From contig NZ_QKVL01000012.1 of NCBI RefSeq assembly GCF_003231275.1, positions 62,001 through 126,000 on the forward strand: a stretch of 64,000 nucleotides of DNA, read 5' to 3'. The position numbers and the translations under genes were made by a program. This document shows, piece after piece, positions 34,527 to 42,812 of this stretch. The notes beneath the pieces are model-generated. The model searched no databases and was not told where the DNA came from. It saw only the letters and a list, made by a program, of their open reading frames with translations. Each line of letters begins with the position of its first letter. The first letter of the stretch is position 1. The stretch is from Pseudomonas huaxiensis. Its GTDB lineage: Bacteria; Pseudomonadota; Gammaproteobacteria; Pseudomonadales; Pseudomonadaceae.

Positions 34527-36160
34527 GCGCAGCTACGTTGCTGAGCATCGAACACCTGCGCATCGCCCTGCCGGCCGGTGCCGACCGCAGCCACGCGCTG
34601 TATGACCTGTCGCTGGAGCTGCAACGCGGCGAATGCCTGTGCGTGGTCGGCGAGTCCGGCTCGGGCAAGTCCATGCTGGCCAAGGCGCTGTTGCGCCTGC
34701 TGCCGTCGCCGTTGCAGGTAGATGGCGGACGGCTGCTGTTTCGCGGCGAGGACCTGGCAAGCCACGATGAAGACGCCATGCGCCAGTTGCGCGGCCGCGA
34801 TATCAGCATGGTCTTCCAGGAGCCGATGAGCGCCCTCAATCCATTGCTCAGCGTTGGCCGGCAGATTGACGAAACCTTGCAGGCCCATGGTGTCAAGGAT
34901 GCCCGCGCCCGCCGCCAGCGAGTGGTCGAACTGCTCGGTTATGTCGGCCTGCCTGACCCGGAGCGGCTGCGCCACGCCTATCCGTTCGAACTGTCCGGCG
35001 GCCAGCGCCAGCGGGTGGTGATCGCCATGGCGCTGGTGTTCGATCCAGCGCTGCTGATCGCCGACGAGCCGACCTCGGCGCTGGACGTCACCACCCAGGC
35101 GCAGATTCTCGTGTTGCTACGGCGGATCCAGCGGGACAAGGGCATGGCGATGCTGTTCATCACCCATGATTTCGGTGTGGTACAGGCCATCGCCGACCGT
35201 GTGCTGGTACTGGAAAAAGGGCATCTGGTGGAGCAGGGCACGGCGCGTGACGTTCTCGATGCGCCACACCAGCCTTACACCCGGCAACTGATCGCGGCGG
35301 TGACGGCCAGCCCGCTGGAGGCACGGCCTGCGCTGCACGATGCGCCCGTGGTGTTGCAGGCCCGGGCGCTGGAAAAGAGCTTTTCCAGCCGTGGTGGTTG
35401 GTGGAAACGCCGACGTACCCGGGCGCTGGCCGGCGTCGATGTGCAACTGGCGCAGGGTGAAACCCTCGGCATCGTGGGTGAGTCGGGCTCCGGCAAATCC
35501 ACCCTGGGCCGTGCCCTGGTGCGGCTGCTGCCGGTGGAGTCCGGCAGCATCACCTGGCAAGGCCGGGAAGTGGCGGGCTTGTCCCAGCGCCGGCTGCGCG
35601 GCCTGCGCAGCGATGTGCAGATGATCTTCCAGGACCCATTCGCCTCCCTCAATCCACGCCAGCGCATCGATACCATCCTGATGACCGGACCATTGGCCCA
35701 GGGCGTGAGCAAGGCCGAGGCGGCGCGGCGCGCACGGCAGGTGCTGGAACTGGTGGGTTTGCCGGCCACCGCGCTGGAGCGTTTTCCCCATGAGTTTTCC
35801 GGTGGTCAACGGCAACGTATCGGCATCGCCCGAGCGTTGGCGGTGGAGCCGAAGATTCTTATCGCCGACGAATGCGTATCGGCCCTCGACGCGGTGATCC
35901 AGGTGCAGATCCTCGAATTGCTGGAATCGCTGCAGCGGCGCCTGAAACTGAGCATTGTCTTCATCACCCACGACCTGCGGGTCGCCGCGCGGCTGTGTGA
36001 CCGCATCGCGGTGATGCAGGGCGGTCAGGTGGTGGAGCAGGGCGCCACGGCGCAAGTGCTGACCCAGCCGCAACACCCTTACACCCGCGCGCTGCTCAGC
36101 GGCGTGTCGCTGGCACTGCCCAAAGCTGACCACTTGAGCGGTGCGGAGGTAGCGTCATGA
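34523..36160 (+). CDS. ABC importer ATPase with two fused nucleotide-binding domains (DppD-DppF fusion)
   Basis: The 545-residue protein has two complete ABC ATPase domains. Walker A GESGSGKS occurs at 43-50 and again in the second half. Signatures are LSGGQRQR in the first half and FSGGQRQR in the second. Walker B regions are [12 protein letters not shown] and, in the second domain, [12 protein letters not shown], where the usual Pro after the catalytic Glu is replaced by Cys. Each domain ends with the peptide-transporter tail (PHQPYTRQL or PQHPYTRAL). It powers the importer encoded upstream. The start at 34523 overlaps the permease stop. Confidence 0.92.
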   Translation: MSAATLLSIEHLRIALPAGADRSHALYDLSLELQRGECLCVVGESGSGKSMLAKALLRLLPSPLQVDGGRLLFRGEDLASHDEDAMRQLRGRDISMVFQEPMSALNPLLSVGRQIDETLQAHGVKDARARRQRVVELLGYVGLPDPERLRHAYPFELSGGQRQRVVIAMALVFDPALLIADEPTSALDVTTQAQILVLLRRIQRDKGMAMLFITHDFGVVQAIADRVLVLEKGHLVEQGTARDVLDAPHQPYTRQLIAAVTASPLEARPALHDAPVVLQARALEKSFSSRGGWWKRRRTRALAGVDVQLAQGETLGIVGESGSGKSTLGRALVRLLPVESGSITWQGREVAGLSQRRLRGLRSDVQMIFQDPFASLNPRQRIDTILMTGPLAQGVSKAEAARRARQVLELVGLPATALERFPHEFSGGQRQRIGIARALAVEPKILIADECVSALDAVIQVQILELLESLQRRLKLSIVFITHDLRVAARLCDRIAVMQGGQVVEQGATAQVLTQPQHPYTRALLSGVSLALPKADHLSGAEVAS

Positions 36161-37380
36161 GCCGCGGGATGATGAGTCTGAACGCCTTTGTCATGGCCAC
36201 CGGGCACCATGTCGCCGGTTGGCGGCACCCCGATGCCCAGGCCAATGGCGGCCTGGATATCGAGCACTATCAGCACCTGGCGCTGACTGCCGAGCGTGGC
36301 TGCTTCGACGCACTGTTCCTCTCCGACACCCTGGCGATGTTGCCGGGCAATCTCGACGCCCTGAGCCGCATGGCGCGTACCGAGCATTTCGAGCCGCTGA
36401 CCCTGCTGGCCTCACTGGCCGCGGTGACTGAACGTATCGGCCTGGTGGCCACGGTCACCACCTCCTACAACAGCGTCGATACCGTGGCGCGCAGCTTTGC
36501 TTCGCTGGAAGCGCTGAGTGGCGGGCGCGGCGGCTGGAACCTGGTGACGTCGAGCAATGCTGAGGAAGCCTTCAACTTCGGTCGCCAGACTCATTTCGAA
36601 CATGCCCGGCGCTATGGCCTGGCACGGGAATTCCTCGGCAAGGTGCGCGAACACTGGAAGGCGCGCAACGTGTCGCCGGTGCAAGTGTTGGCGGGGGCGT
36701 CGAAAGCGGGCTGCGAGCTGGCCGCGGCCCATGCCGAGATGGTTTTCACCGCCCAACCGGAACTGGCCGGCGCCCAGCAGTTCTACCGCGAACTGAAGGC
36801 GCTGCTGCCGCGTTACGGCCGGCACGCCGGGCAACTGAAGATCATGCCCGGTCTGTTGCCGGTGGTTGCCGACAGCCAGGCCGACGCGGAGGCGCTGTAC
36901 CAGCAATTACAGACGCTGGTGCAGCCGCAGGTGGGCTTGTCGCTGCTGGCGGATATCGCCGGTGGTAGCGATCTGTCCGTGTACCCGCTGGACGGGCCGT
37001 TGCCGGAACTGCCGGCGACCAACTCCGGGGTCAGCCGCCGCGACTTGCTGATCTCCGTGGCCCGTCGCGAGAACCTGAGTATCCGCCAGTTGTACCTGCG
37101 CATGGCCGCAGCACGCGGGCATCTGGTGGTGGTCGGTACGCCGTCGACGATTGCCGACTGCATGGAACAGTGGTTCAGCGAAGACGCCGCCGACGGTTTC
37201 AACATCATGCCGCCGTTCCTGCCCGGTGGCCTGGAGCGCTTTGTCGACAGCGTCGTGCCCGAACTGCAACGGCGCGGGCTGTTCCGCCGCGCCTACCAGG
37301 GCCGCACGCTGCGCGATCACCTGGGCCTGTCGCGGCCCACTTACCTTGACCCCGAAGAGGCCCTGACTGCCCATGGCTGA
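36157..37380 (+). CDS. NtaA/DszA-family FMN-dependent monooxygenase
   Basis: The 407-residue protein is paralogous to the one at 24314-25657. Shared segments include ATGHHVAGWRHP or NSGHHVAAWRHP, GGRGGWNLVTSSNAEEAFNFG and LSIRQLYLRMA. It probably cleaves the substrate brought in by the ABC importer using reduced FMN. It is about 40 residues shorter than its paralogue in the middle, where the family variable loop lies. The ATG at 36157 overlaps the ATPase stop; internal Met codons 5 and 6 are possible alternatives. Confidence 0.85.
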   Translation: MSRGMMSLNAFVMATGHHVAGWRHPDAQANGGLDIEHYQHLALTAERGCFDALFLSDTLAMLPGNLDALSRMARTEHFEPLTLLASLAAVTERIGLVATVTTSYNSVDTVARSFASLEALSGGRGGWNLVTSSNAEEAFNFGRQTHFEHARRYGLAREFLGKVREHWKARNVSPVQVLAGASKAGCELAAAHAEMVFTAQPELAGAQQFYRELKALLPRYGRHAGQLKIMPGLLPVVADSQADAEALYQQLQTLVQPQVGLSLLADIAGGSDLSVYPLDGPLPELPATNSGVSRRDLLISVARRENLSIRQLYLRMAAARGHLVVVGTPSTIADCMEQWFSEDAADGFNIMPPFLPGGLERFVDSVVPELQRRGLFRRAYQGRTLRDHLGLSRPTYLDPEEALTAHG

Positions 37381-38212
37381 TGCACCTGCATTTTCCGAAT
37401 TACCGCGGGTTCGCGGCGAACTGCTGGAAGTCCGGCCCGGCCGGCGCTTGAGCGTGGCCCACCAGCCCGGCACCGAACGGGCCGACACCGTGGTGTTTTT
37501 CGCCCACGGTGGTGGTGGCAACAAAGACCAGTGGCGCGAGCTGTGGCGCAGCCTTGGCGAAGAAGGCTACAGCCTGGTGGCCTGGGACATGCTCGGTCAT
37601 GGCGACAGCGACAAACCGCGTGCGGCGGCGGCTTATGCCTGGTCCGAGCTGGTGGCGGACCAACTGGAAATCGTCCGCCGCCATGCCGGCGCGCGCAACC
37701 TGGTAGTGGCGCATTCCTTTGGCACCGGCGTGACCCTCAGCGCCCTGCTGGAACAGGCACAGGTGAGCATCGATGGCGCCTTGCTGCTGGGCTCGCAGTT
37801 GCACCGGCCGCTGGCCCGTGGTGGATTGCTCAACCTGCCGGCGTGGGCGCTGGAGATCATCCGGCCGTTGCTGTCGAAGGGTTTTCGTGAAAAAGCCTGG
37901 CACCCCGAGGCGGATCAGGCGCTGGTGGCGTATGAAGAGGGTCTGACCCGGCGCAATCGCTTGTATGTGTTCAAGTCGCTGGTGGCGAATGCGCAATGGC
38001 CGCAAGCGGATGCCGTGGCCGGGTTGACGTTGCCAGTCCGGGTGGTGTCTGGCGACCGTGATGGCCTGACCCCCGCCAGCGGCGGCGAAGCGTTGGCCCG
38101 GCAGTTGCCGCGAGGAGAGTTCGAGTTGCTGGAGCGGTGTGGGCATCAGTTGATGTTGGAGAAGCCGGGGGAGGTGTTGGCGGCGTTTCGTGCCTTGGCG
38201 GGTGGGGTTTAA
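37373..38212 (+). CDS. Alpha/beta hydrolase
   Basis: The 279-residue hydrolase has nucleophile elbow VAHSFGTG (S115), oxyanion-region HGGGGNKDQW, a likely acid Asp at 228 or 230 in GDRDGLTP, and His258 in CGHQLMLEKP. It overlaps the monooxygenase gene by 8 bp and ends the operon. It likely hydrolyses an ester or thioester product of the monooxygenase, or the imported compound itself. After it lies a 595-bp non-coding stretch that holds REP repeats and two operators. Confidence 0.85.
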   Translation: MADAPAFSELPRVRGELLEVRPGRRLSVAHQPGTERADTVVFFAHGGGGNKDQWRELWRSLGEEGYSLVAWDMLGHGDSDKPRAAAAYAWSELVADQLEIVRRHAGARNLVVAHSFGTGVTLSALLEQAQVSIDGALLLGSQLHRPLARGGLLNLPAWALEIIRPLLSKGFREKAWHPEADQALVAYEEGLTRRNRLYVFKSLVANAQWPQADAVAGLTLPVRVVSGDRDGLTPASGGEALARQLPRGEFELLERCGHQLMLEKPGEVLAAFRALAGGV

Positions 38213-38321
38213 TGCTGAATCTGTGGGATCTCGTGGCTCTATTAAGGCCATGAGGCGCTTGCCAGTAGACCGGGTAATGGCGACCAGGCTCTAGCCGAAA
38301 GATTTTCAGCGCCCTTGAGAT

Positions 38322-38565
38322 CGAGCGCCGCCCGCGCGGCGCATCGCCGGCAAGCCGGCTCCCACATTGGTTGCAACGCGCCTATGCCTGTCAGGCCCTG
38401 GTTGACTGCCTTGGTGGTTCGGCTCAATTTCAAGTCTGACGCTTTAGCCGCCCCGTACTCTCCAGCCATGCGCCAAGGCGGGCAACGCCAATCCCACAGG
38501 CCATGGCGCGTTGCAACCAATGTGGGAGCCGGCTTGCCGGCGATGCGCCGCGCGGGCGGCGCTCG
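38322..38565. repeat. BIME: 61-bp perfect inverted repeat of REP type
   Basis: The arms 38322-38382 and 38505-38565 are perfectly complementary over 61 bp, around a 122-bp spacer. Similarity continues outward for about 15 more bases with a few mismatches (CCTTGAGA on each side). Each arm contains the Pseudomonas REP core GCCGGCAAGCCGGCTCCCAC plus a GC-rich GCGCCGCCCGCGCGGCGC palindrome. It separates the importer operon from the next cluster. Small open frames inside it are repeat artefacts. Confidence 0.9.
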
Positions 38566-38684
38566 TTCTCAAGGACGCTAAAGGCCTGTCGACTAGCACC
38601 TGGTGGCCATCACCGGATCCTCTGACAGGCGACTCGTGGCCTTTGCACAATTCAAGCCCGCGCCCATGGGGCTTACGTAGTAAT

Positions 38685-38744
38685 GGAGTGTTTGCGCTCC
38701 ACCATTTTTAAAATTCTCCATTATCTGGAGCGCTAGCACTCCAT
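38685..38744. promoter_or_regulatory. Two 18-bp operators in opposite orientation upstream of the HTH gene
   Basis: Operator 1, TGGAGTGTTTGCGCTCCA (38685-38702), and operator 2, TGGAGCGCTAGCACTCCA (38727-38744), match each other at 16 of 18 positions when one is inverted. Each has TGGAG/CTCCA ends. The start-to-start distance is 42 bp, four helical turns, around an AT-rich stretch likely to hold the promoter. They lie 64 bp before the HTH protein start, so autoregulation is likely. Confidence 0.65.
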
Positions 38745-38807
38745 TCATCCTTTGAAACCCCAAAAACCGTGGTTAAAGTGCCATCACTCACTCGCAGGAT
38801 GATGGCA

Positions 38808-39416
38808 ATGCAATTTCATTCTCTTCAACCCGATACCCCCTCAACGCTGGGCCAATGCTTCAGCGCGAACCTCTCGGCAGTGCTGGCAGTCGCTGGCGCG
38901 CCGCGCGAGGGCGACAAGCCGGGGCCGTTTCCCGCGGCGCGGATGCAGCGCGAAACCGGGATTGCCCGCAGCACCTTGCGCGCCCTTAAGGTCCCCGGCG
39001 TCGATGCCAACCCGGACCTCGCCACCATCAGCCGACTCGCCGATGCACTCGGCGTCCCGCCTGCGTTTTTGCTGATGCGCCCGCAGGACTGGTCGGACCT
39101 GGCGACGGCGTTCGCCGACAGTCGCGACTATATGACCGCCGCGGAAAAGCTGCGCCGGGAAGACAAGCCGTCCGACATCAATGTGGTCGAGTTGGTCCTG
39201 CGCGAATGCAAGGTCCATCCGGACGTGCTGCCCAGAGGTGCCAGCGCATCGTCGGAGGTGGTCCGCGCCAAGGCCCGCGATGAATGGCGCCGCCGCGCCT
39301 GCCTCAAGCTCGATGCCTTGATGCTGCGTCATGCCAGCTCGGTTTACCTGCGTCCGCTGTTGACTGCGATGGCCGGTGCCTTTGTCGCTCGTTCCACGCC
39401 CAACGACCCGTCCTGA
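38808..39416 (+). CDS. HTH (XRE/Cro-like) regulator of the downstream cluster
   Basis: The 202-residue protein has a Cro/CI-like helix-turn-helix around residues 45-90. There, RMQRETGIARSTLRALK is followed by LATISRLADALGVPPAFLL. A C-terminal helical domain of unknown type follows, with basic AKARDEWRRRACLKLDALM. The start at 38808 follows AGGA by 8 bases; earlier in-frame ATGs at 38799 and 38802 overlap that ribosome site. It is the first gene of a plus-strand cluster and lies just downstream of two matched operators, so it probably represses or activates its own transcript. The C-terminal part may sense the stress that triggers the system. Confidence 0.7.
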   Translation: MQFHSLQPDTPSTLGQCFSANLSAVLAVAGAPREGDKPGPFPAARMQRETGIARSTLRALKVPGVDANPDLATISRLADALGVPPAFLLMRPQDWSDLATAFADSRDYMTAAEKLRREDKPSDINVVELVLRECKVHPDVLPRGASASSEVVRAKARDEWRRRACLKLDALMLRHASSVYLRPLLTAMAGAFVARSTPNDPS

Positions 39417-39454
39417 AAACCCCGGACCCCACTTTTTCCCAGAGGAATCGAAAG

Positions 39455-40261
39455 ATGCCGATCATCCACGACCCCGATCTTGCCGATGTGCTGATGAGCG
39501 CCAGTACCGATGACCTCGGTTTGCTTATCGACGTGATCACGGACAACGGCAATGGCCGTATCTCGCTGTCGGCGTCGGTCTGCCGGCAATTGACCGAGGC
39601 CAAGAGCAACGGCGCCAATGACGCCAGCCGCGCCATGCTCGCCGAGGAGCTGACCCGCTATGGCGGCAACTCGCTGATGAACCTGTTCCGTGGCGGCAGC
39701 GGGGTGGCCTACCGCGAGCTGTTGAGCGATGTCGCCAGCCATGTGAGTGCCGCCACCACGGCGAGCACGTCCTGCGCCGAGATGGAAATGGCGATCATCG
39801 CCAAGGTCTTCACCCAGTCGCTGGGGCGCATGAGCGATGCAGACCGCTCGACCCTGTTCGAGTCCCTTGGCGCCGCCTATAAACCGGGCATGGGCCCGGC
39901 GGCGCTGGCGGCCTGGCTGGCTTCGCTGGGTGCGTCGGGGCTGGCGTCCTACAACCTGGCGGCCATCGTCGCCAGCGCAACCATGAGCAGCCTGGTCGGA
40001 CGCGGCGTCGCACTGGCCGGCTCCGCCACCCTCGGCCGTGGCCTGGCGGTACTCGCCGGCCCGCTGGGCTGGGCCATCACCGGTATCTGGACCGCCTTCG
40101 ACCTGGCCAGCCCGGCTTATCGCGTGACCGTGCCGTGCGTCATCCAGATCGGCCATATGCGCCAGAAGATGTTGCTCAAGTCCACCTGTCCCGGTTGCCA
40201 CGCGGTGATCACCCCGGGCAGCAATTTCTGCGGCAAGTGCGGGACGCGGTTGAACGGCTGA
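39455..40261 (+). CDS. YaaW-family (UPF0174) protein with C-terminal zinc ribbon
   Basis: The 268-residue protein resembles E. coli YaaW. The N-terminal DPDLADVLMSASTDDLGLLIDVITDNG matches the DUF3944-type start, RYGGNSLMNLFRGGSGVAYRELL is the ubiquinol-cytochrome-c-chaperone-like part, and AYRVTVPCVIQIGHMRQ is the conserved YaaW end. A glycine- and alanine-rich hydrophobic stretch (about 160-210) may insert in a membrane. It then carries an extra zinc ribbon, with C245, C248, C259 and C262 as CxxC-x10-CxxC, which E. coli YaaW lacks. The function of YaaW proteins is unknown. The start at 39455 follows AGAGGAA. Confidence 0.8.
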   Translation: MPIIHDPDLADVLMSASTDDLGLLIDVITDNGNGRISLSASVCRQLTEAKSNGANDASRAMLAEELTRYGGNSLMNLFRGGSGVAYRELLSDVASHVSAATTASTSCAEMEMAIIAKVFTQSLGRMSDADRSTLFESLGAAYKPGMGPAALAAWLASLGASGLASYNLAAIVASATMSSLVGRGVALAGSATLGRGLAVLAGPLGWAITGIWTAFDLASPAYRVTVPCVIQIGHMRQKMLLKSTCPGCHAVITPGSNFCGKCGTRLNG

Positions 40262-40296
40262 GACAGCCACTGCGGGTCCATTTTCAGGAGATATCC

Positions 40297-40437
40297 ATGA
40301 ACCACACGATTTCCCCACTCGAATTTCTGCTGGTCAACGCCATCTGTTTCGCCGCCGGCGCGGCAACCGTGGTGGCGCTCAAGCTCGCGGCAAAAGCCAC
40401 CTATGCCGCCGGCAAGCGCTCCGCGAAAACCGCCTGA
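40297..40437 (+). CDS. Small single-span membrane protein, unknown
   Basis: The 46-residue product has one hydrophobic helix (FLLVNAICFAAGAATVVAL) and a basic C-terminus (KATYAAGKRSAK), predicting an Nout-Cin inner-membrane peptide. A strong CAGGAG ribosome site lies 7 bases before the ATG. It fits tightly between the YaaW-like and coiled-coil nuclease genes, 35 and 26 bp away, so it is likely real and co-expressed. It could anchor a neighbour to the membrane or act as a small toxin; neither can be decided. Confidence 0.65.
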   Translation: MNHTISPLEFLLVNAICFAAGAATVVALKLAAKATYAAGKRSAKTA

Positions 40438-40463
40438 CGCCTCCAGGAAAAGGAAATACAGCC

Positions 40464-41693
40464 GTGTACAGGAACAATCACGCCAGCAGACTCGTCGCGC
40501 TGAAAAGCGAAGCCGAGCGGATCACCTCAAGCATTGATCACCTGCAAACCGACCTGCGTTGGTTCGAGGGCTTCGACAATGCCGCCAGCCATTCGCGGCT
40601 GGCGCAGCTCAATCGCGACACCGGCAGCGCCCGCGAACAATTGGAACTGCTGGAAAAGAGCGTCCGCACCAGCAAGTCCGAGCTACAGCAGGCCCGCGAA
40701 AAAGCCGCGGCCGGTTGGTCGCCGGCGCACTGGATTTCGACGGAGCGCAGCGTTGCCAAACGCCAGGTGACCACCCTTGAAGGGCGCCTCAAGCAGTTCC
40801 AGCGCACCCAGGCCGCCGTGGCGTCCGAGCTCAGCGAGAACGAACGTCAGGCGCAAGGCTTGAGCGCCCAACTGCAGCGCTACCGGGATTTCGATCCGCT
40901 GCAGGCGCAGGCCGTGAGTGGGCAGCTCAACGATGAGTTGCAACGCCTGCGCGAAACCACCGAGCGGACGTACCGCGAAAGCGAGCACTGGGAGGCCAAG
41001 GCCGGGGAGGTGTTCCGGCACTGGAGCCATATCACCCAGCAATTGCGCGGACTGGAGCAGGACATCATCGACGCCGAGTGCTTTATCTACGAGCTGGACA
41101 ATGCACAAAGCGCCAAGGACAGGGCAATTATTCACAGCCAGTGCGAACAACGCTTTGGCGGCGGCAAAGGCCGTCCGGGGCCGGTCCTCAGGGAGGCGCA
41201 GATGACCCAGCGCCGCTTGCAGCGCGATGAAGAAAAGCTCAATCGCCGCCTGCGCGACATCACCCGCCTGCTGGACAAGCAAATCCGCGGGCTGGTGCTG
41301 GACAGCAACAACCTCTGCTACGTCGATGACAAGGACGGCAAGCAACGTTTCATCGGCCTGGCCGCGCTGGGCGCGCTGGTGCCGGAGCTGTGTGCCAGCT
41401 ACGAGGTCACCCTGGTGTTCGACGCCAGCATCACCCGACTCACCGGCAAGGACGAAAAAGCGTTGCAGACGGTGTTTCCCGGCACGCGCGTGCTGATCGC
41501 ACCGAACAAGACCGATGCCGATGATGCGGTGCTTGGCGCGGCGGAGTTCGACCAGAACGTATTCGCCATCAGCCGCGACCGCTACGCGGATTACCCCGAC
41601 CGCGCCGCCGTGCGCGAGGAGCGGGTACTGCGGCCGATCGTCCACCCCGATTCGGTGCAGATCCCGCAACTGGAAGTGCAGCAACGCTACTGA
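40464..41693 (+). CDS. Coiled-coil protein with C-terminal NYN/Regnase-like PIN nuclease domain
   Basis: The 409-residue protein starts at a GTG preceded by AGGAAA. Residues 8-275 are a long alpha-helical coiled coil with repeated heptads, broken near 85-95 and 140-150. The C-terminal 130 residues look like a Zc3h12a/NYN ribonuclease fold: GLVLDSNNLCY with D280, VTLVFDAS with D320, KTDADDAVL with D351, D353 and D354, and AISRDRYADY with D372 and D376. The tail EERVLRPIVHP also fits Regnase-type domains. These acidic residues are those expected to bind Mg for RNA cleavage. A coiled-coil-tethered RNase suggests an effector of a stress or defence system. No close named relative is recognised. 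Confidence 0.75.
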   Translation: MYRNNHASRLVALKSEAERITSSIDHLQTDLRWFEGFDNAASHSRLAQLNRDTGSAREQLELLEKSVRTSKSELQQAREKAAAGWSPAHWISTERSVAKRQVTTLEGRLKQFQRTQAAVASELSENERQAQGLSAQLQRYRDFDPLQAQAVSGQLNDELQRLRETTERTYRESEHWEAKAGEVFRHWSHITQQLRGLEQDIIDAECFIYELDNAQSAKDRAIIHSQCEQRFGGGKGRPGPVLREAQMTQRRLQRDEEKLNRRLRDITRLLDKQIRGLVLDSNNLCYVDDKDGKQRFIGLAALGALVPELCASYEVTLVFDASITRLTGKDEKALQTVFPGTRVLIAPNKTDADDAVLGAAEFDQNVFAISRDRYADYPDRAAVREERVLRPIVHPDSVQIPQLEVQQRY

Positions 41694-41705
41694 ACACAAG
41701 GTGGT

Positions 41706-41765
41706 CCCGCGAGGCATGGTGCCTGCGGGGCCTTTGCAGAAAGATGCCCGCGCCGTTGCGCGGGC
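41706..41765 (+). promoter_or_regulatory. Two RNA hairpins ahead of the radical SAM gene
   Basis: The first is CCCGC-g-AGGCA-tgg-TGCCT-GCGGG (41706-41729). The second is GCCCGCGC-CGTT-GCGCGGGC (41746-41765), a perfect 8-bp stem with a UUCG-like tetraloop. AGGAAAGAG, the ribosome site of the next gene, begins directly after. There is no T-run. They may be an mRNA processing or stability element dividing the cluster into a nuclease half and a biosynthetic half. Confidence 0.5.
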
Positions 41766-41783
41766 AGGAAAGAGCCCATCGAC

Positions 41784-42812
41784 ATGGATTTGCACGGTCA
41801 CCTGTTGTACATCGACATCACCCAGATCTGCGGCATCGGTTGCGCGTTCTGCATGTACGCGGACAAGCACAAGTCCGGGATGAGCATGGAACTGTCCAGC
41901 CTCGCCCGGGAAAACCTCGCCGCGCTGATCAATGCCACGGAGGTCAAGCGCATTTCCATCAGTGGTGAAGGCGAGCCGCTCAACAACGCCAAGGTGTTCC
42001 ACGAGATCCTCGGGCTGTCCGACGGCGGCAAGCAGTTCGAGTTCATCACCAGCGGTTTCTTCCCCCACGACAAGATGGCGGCGTTCTACGACACCACCCA
42101 GCAGCTCGTCACCGCACGGGGCGACCACTGCAACATCCGCCTGAGTGCCGACAGCCACCATATTGAAAAGGTCAAATGGCGAGCCCACGGTTTCAGCCTG
42201 GATTACCAGCGCCGGCAGGGTCTGGACGGACTGAGTTTCTCGTTCCGTTCCATCGACACCGACCGTGAATTCACCCGTGGCTACCTGCTGGAAGAACTGC
42301 AGCGCTGGGGGTTGGAGGCGGCCATCGAGCCACGCAGCGCCCTTGAAGATGTGCTGGTGGTCGGCGACGCGCGTTTCGGCATCGACTACAAGAACCTGGT
42401 GCATCCCGCAGCCGACACGCCCGCCGGCTACCTGGATCTGCACGGCTACATCGGCGCCATCGAGGCCAAGGTCAACAAGCGCTTCACCCTCGGCAGCCTG
42501 AACCCGCCACCCGCGGCCAACGGCATGGACCTGACCATCAAGCCCAATGGCGATGTCTACCTGTACGGCATCGAGCACCAGCGCCTGGGTAATATCCACT
42601 TCGACCGGATCCGCTGGGAACACCTGGCGTCCCATGTGCGCGAGACGCCGCTGGTGCGGGCGCTCTACAGCCAGCCGCTGGCCGATCTGCTGGCGCGGGT
42701 GGACAAACCGGACCTGCTGCGCTCGATCCTGGCCAAGGCCAACAACCCGTACTGGCTGGTCAAGGAAATGGCCAACCACGACGGTTTGCTCGAACAACTG
42801 GTGCCGGCATGA
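41784..42812 (+). CDS. Radical SAM enzyme, unknown substrate
   Basis: The 342-residue protein carries the 4Fe-4S motif C16-GIG-C20-AF-C23 (CxxxCxxC), followed by the SAM-binding GE-type segment ISISGEGEPLNN. This defines a radical S-adenosylmethionine enzyme in the canonical MoaA/PqqE-like layout. There is no SPASM or TRAM domain visible; the C-terminal half includes DLTIKPNGDVYLYGIEHQRLGNI. The natural substrate is unknown. It heads four genes joined by 4-base overlaps (41784-45599), so the enzymes probably act in one pathway. I do not recognise a described cluster with this gene set. Confidence 0.85.
   Translation: MDLHGHLLYIDITQICGIGCAFCMYADKHKSGMSMELSSLARENLAALINATEVKRISISGEGEPLNNAKVFHEILGLSDGGKQFEFITSGFFPHDKMAAFYDTTQQLVTARGDHCNIRLSADSHHIEKVKWRAHGFSLDYQRRQGLDGLSFSFRSIDTDREFTRGYLLEELQRWGLEAAIEPRSALEDVLVVGDARFGIDYKNLVHPAADTPAGYLDLHGYIGAIEAKVNKRFTLGSLNPPPAANGMDLTIKPNGDVYLYGIEHQRLGNIHFDRIRWEHLASHVRETPLVRALYSQPLADLLARVDKPDLLRSILAKANNPYWLVKEMANHDGLLEQLVPA

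Noticed and set aside
38322..38565. CRISPR-like or transposon end
   Set aside because: Only two inverted copies with REP cores and no regular spacers or transposase.
38242..38711. Several small open frames in the gap before the HTH gene
   Set aside because: They lie in the REP inverted repeat and repeat similar translations on both strands; no ribosome sites.
40683..42797. A 704-codon minus-strand frame across the nuclease and radical SAM genes
   Set aside because: The plus-strand genes have ribosome sites, overlaps and catalytic motifs; the antisense product has none.
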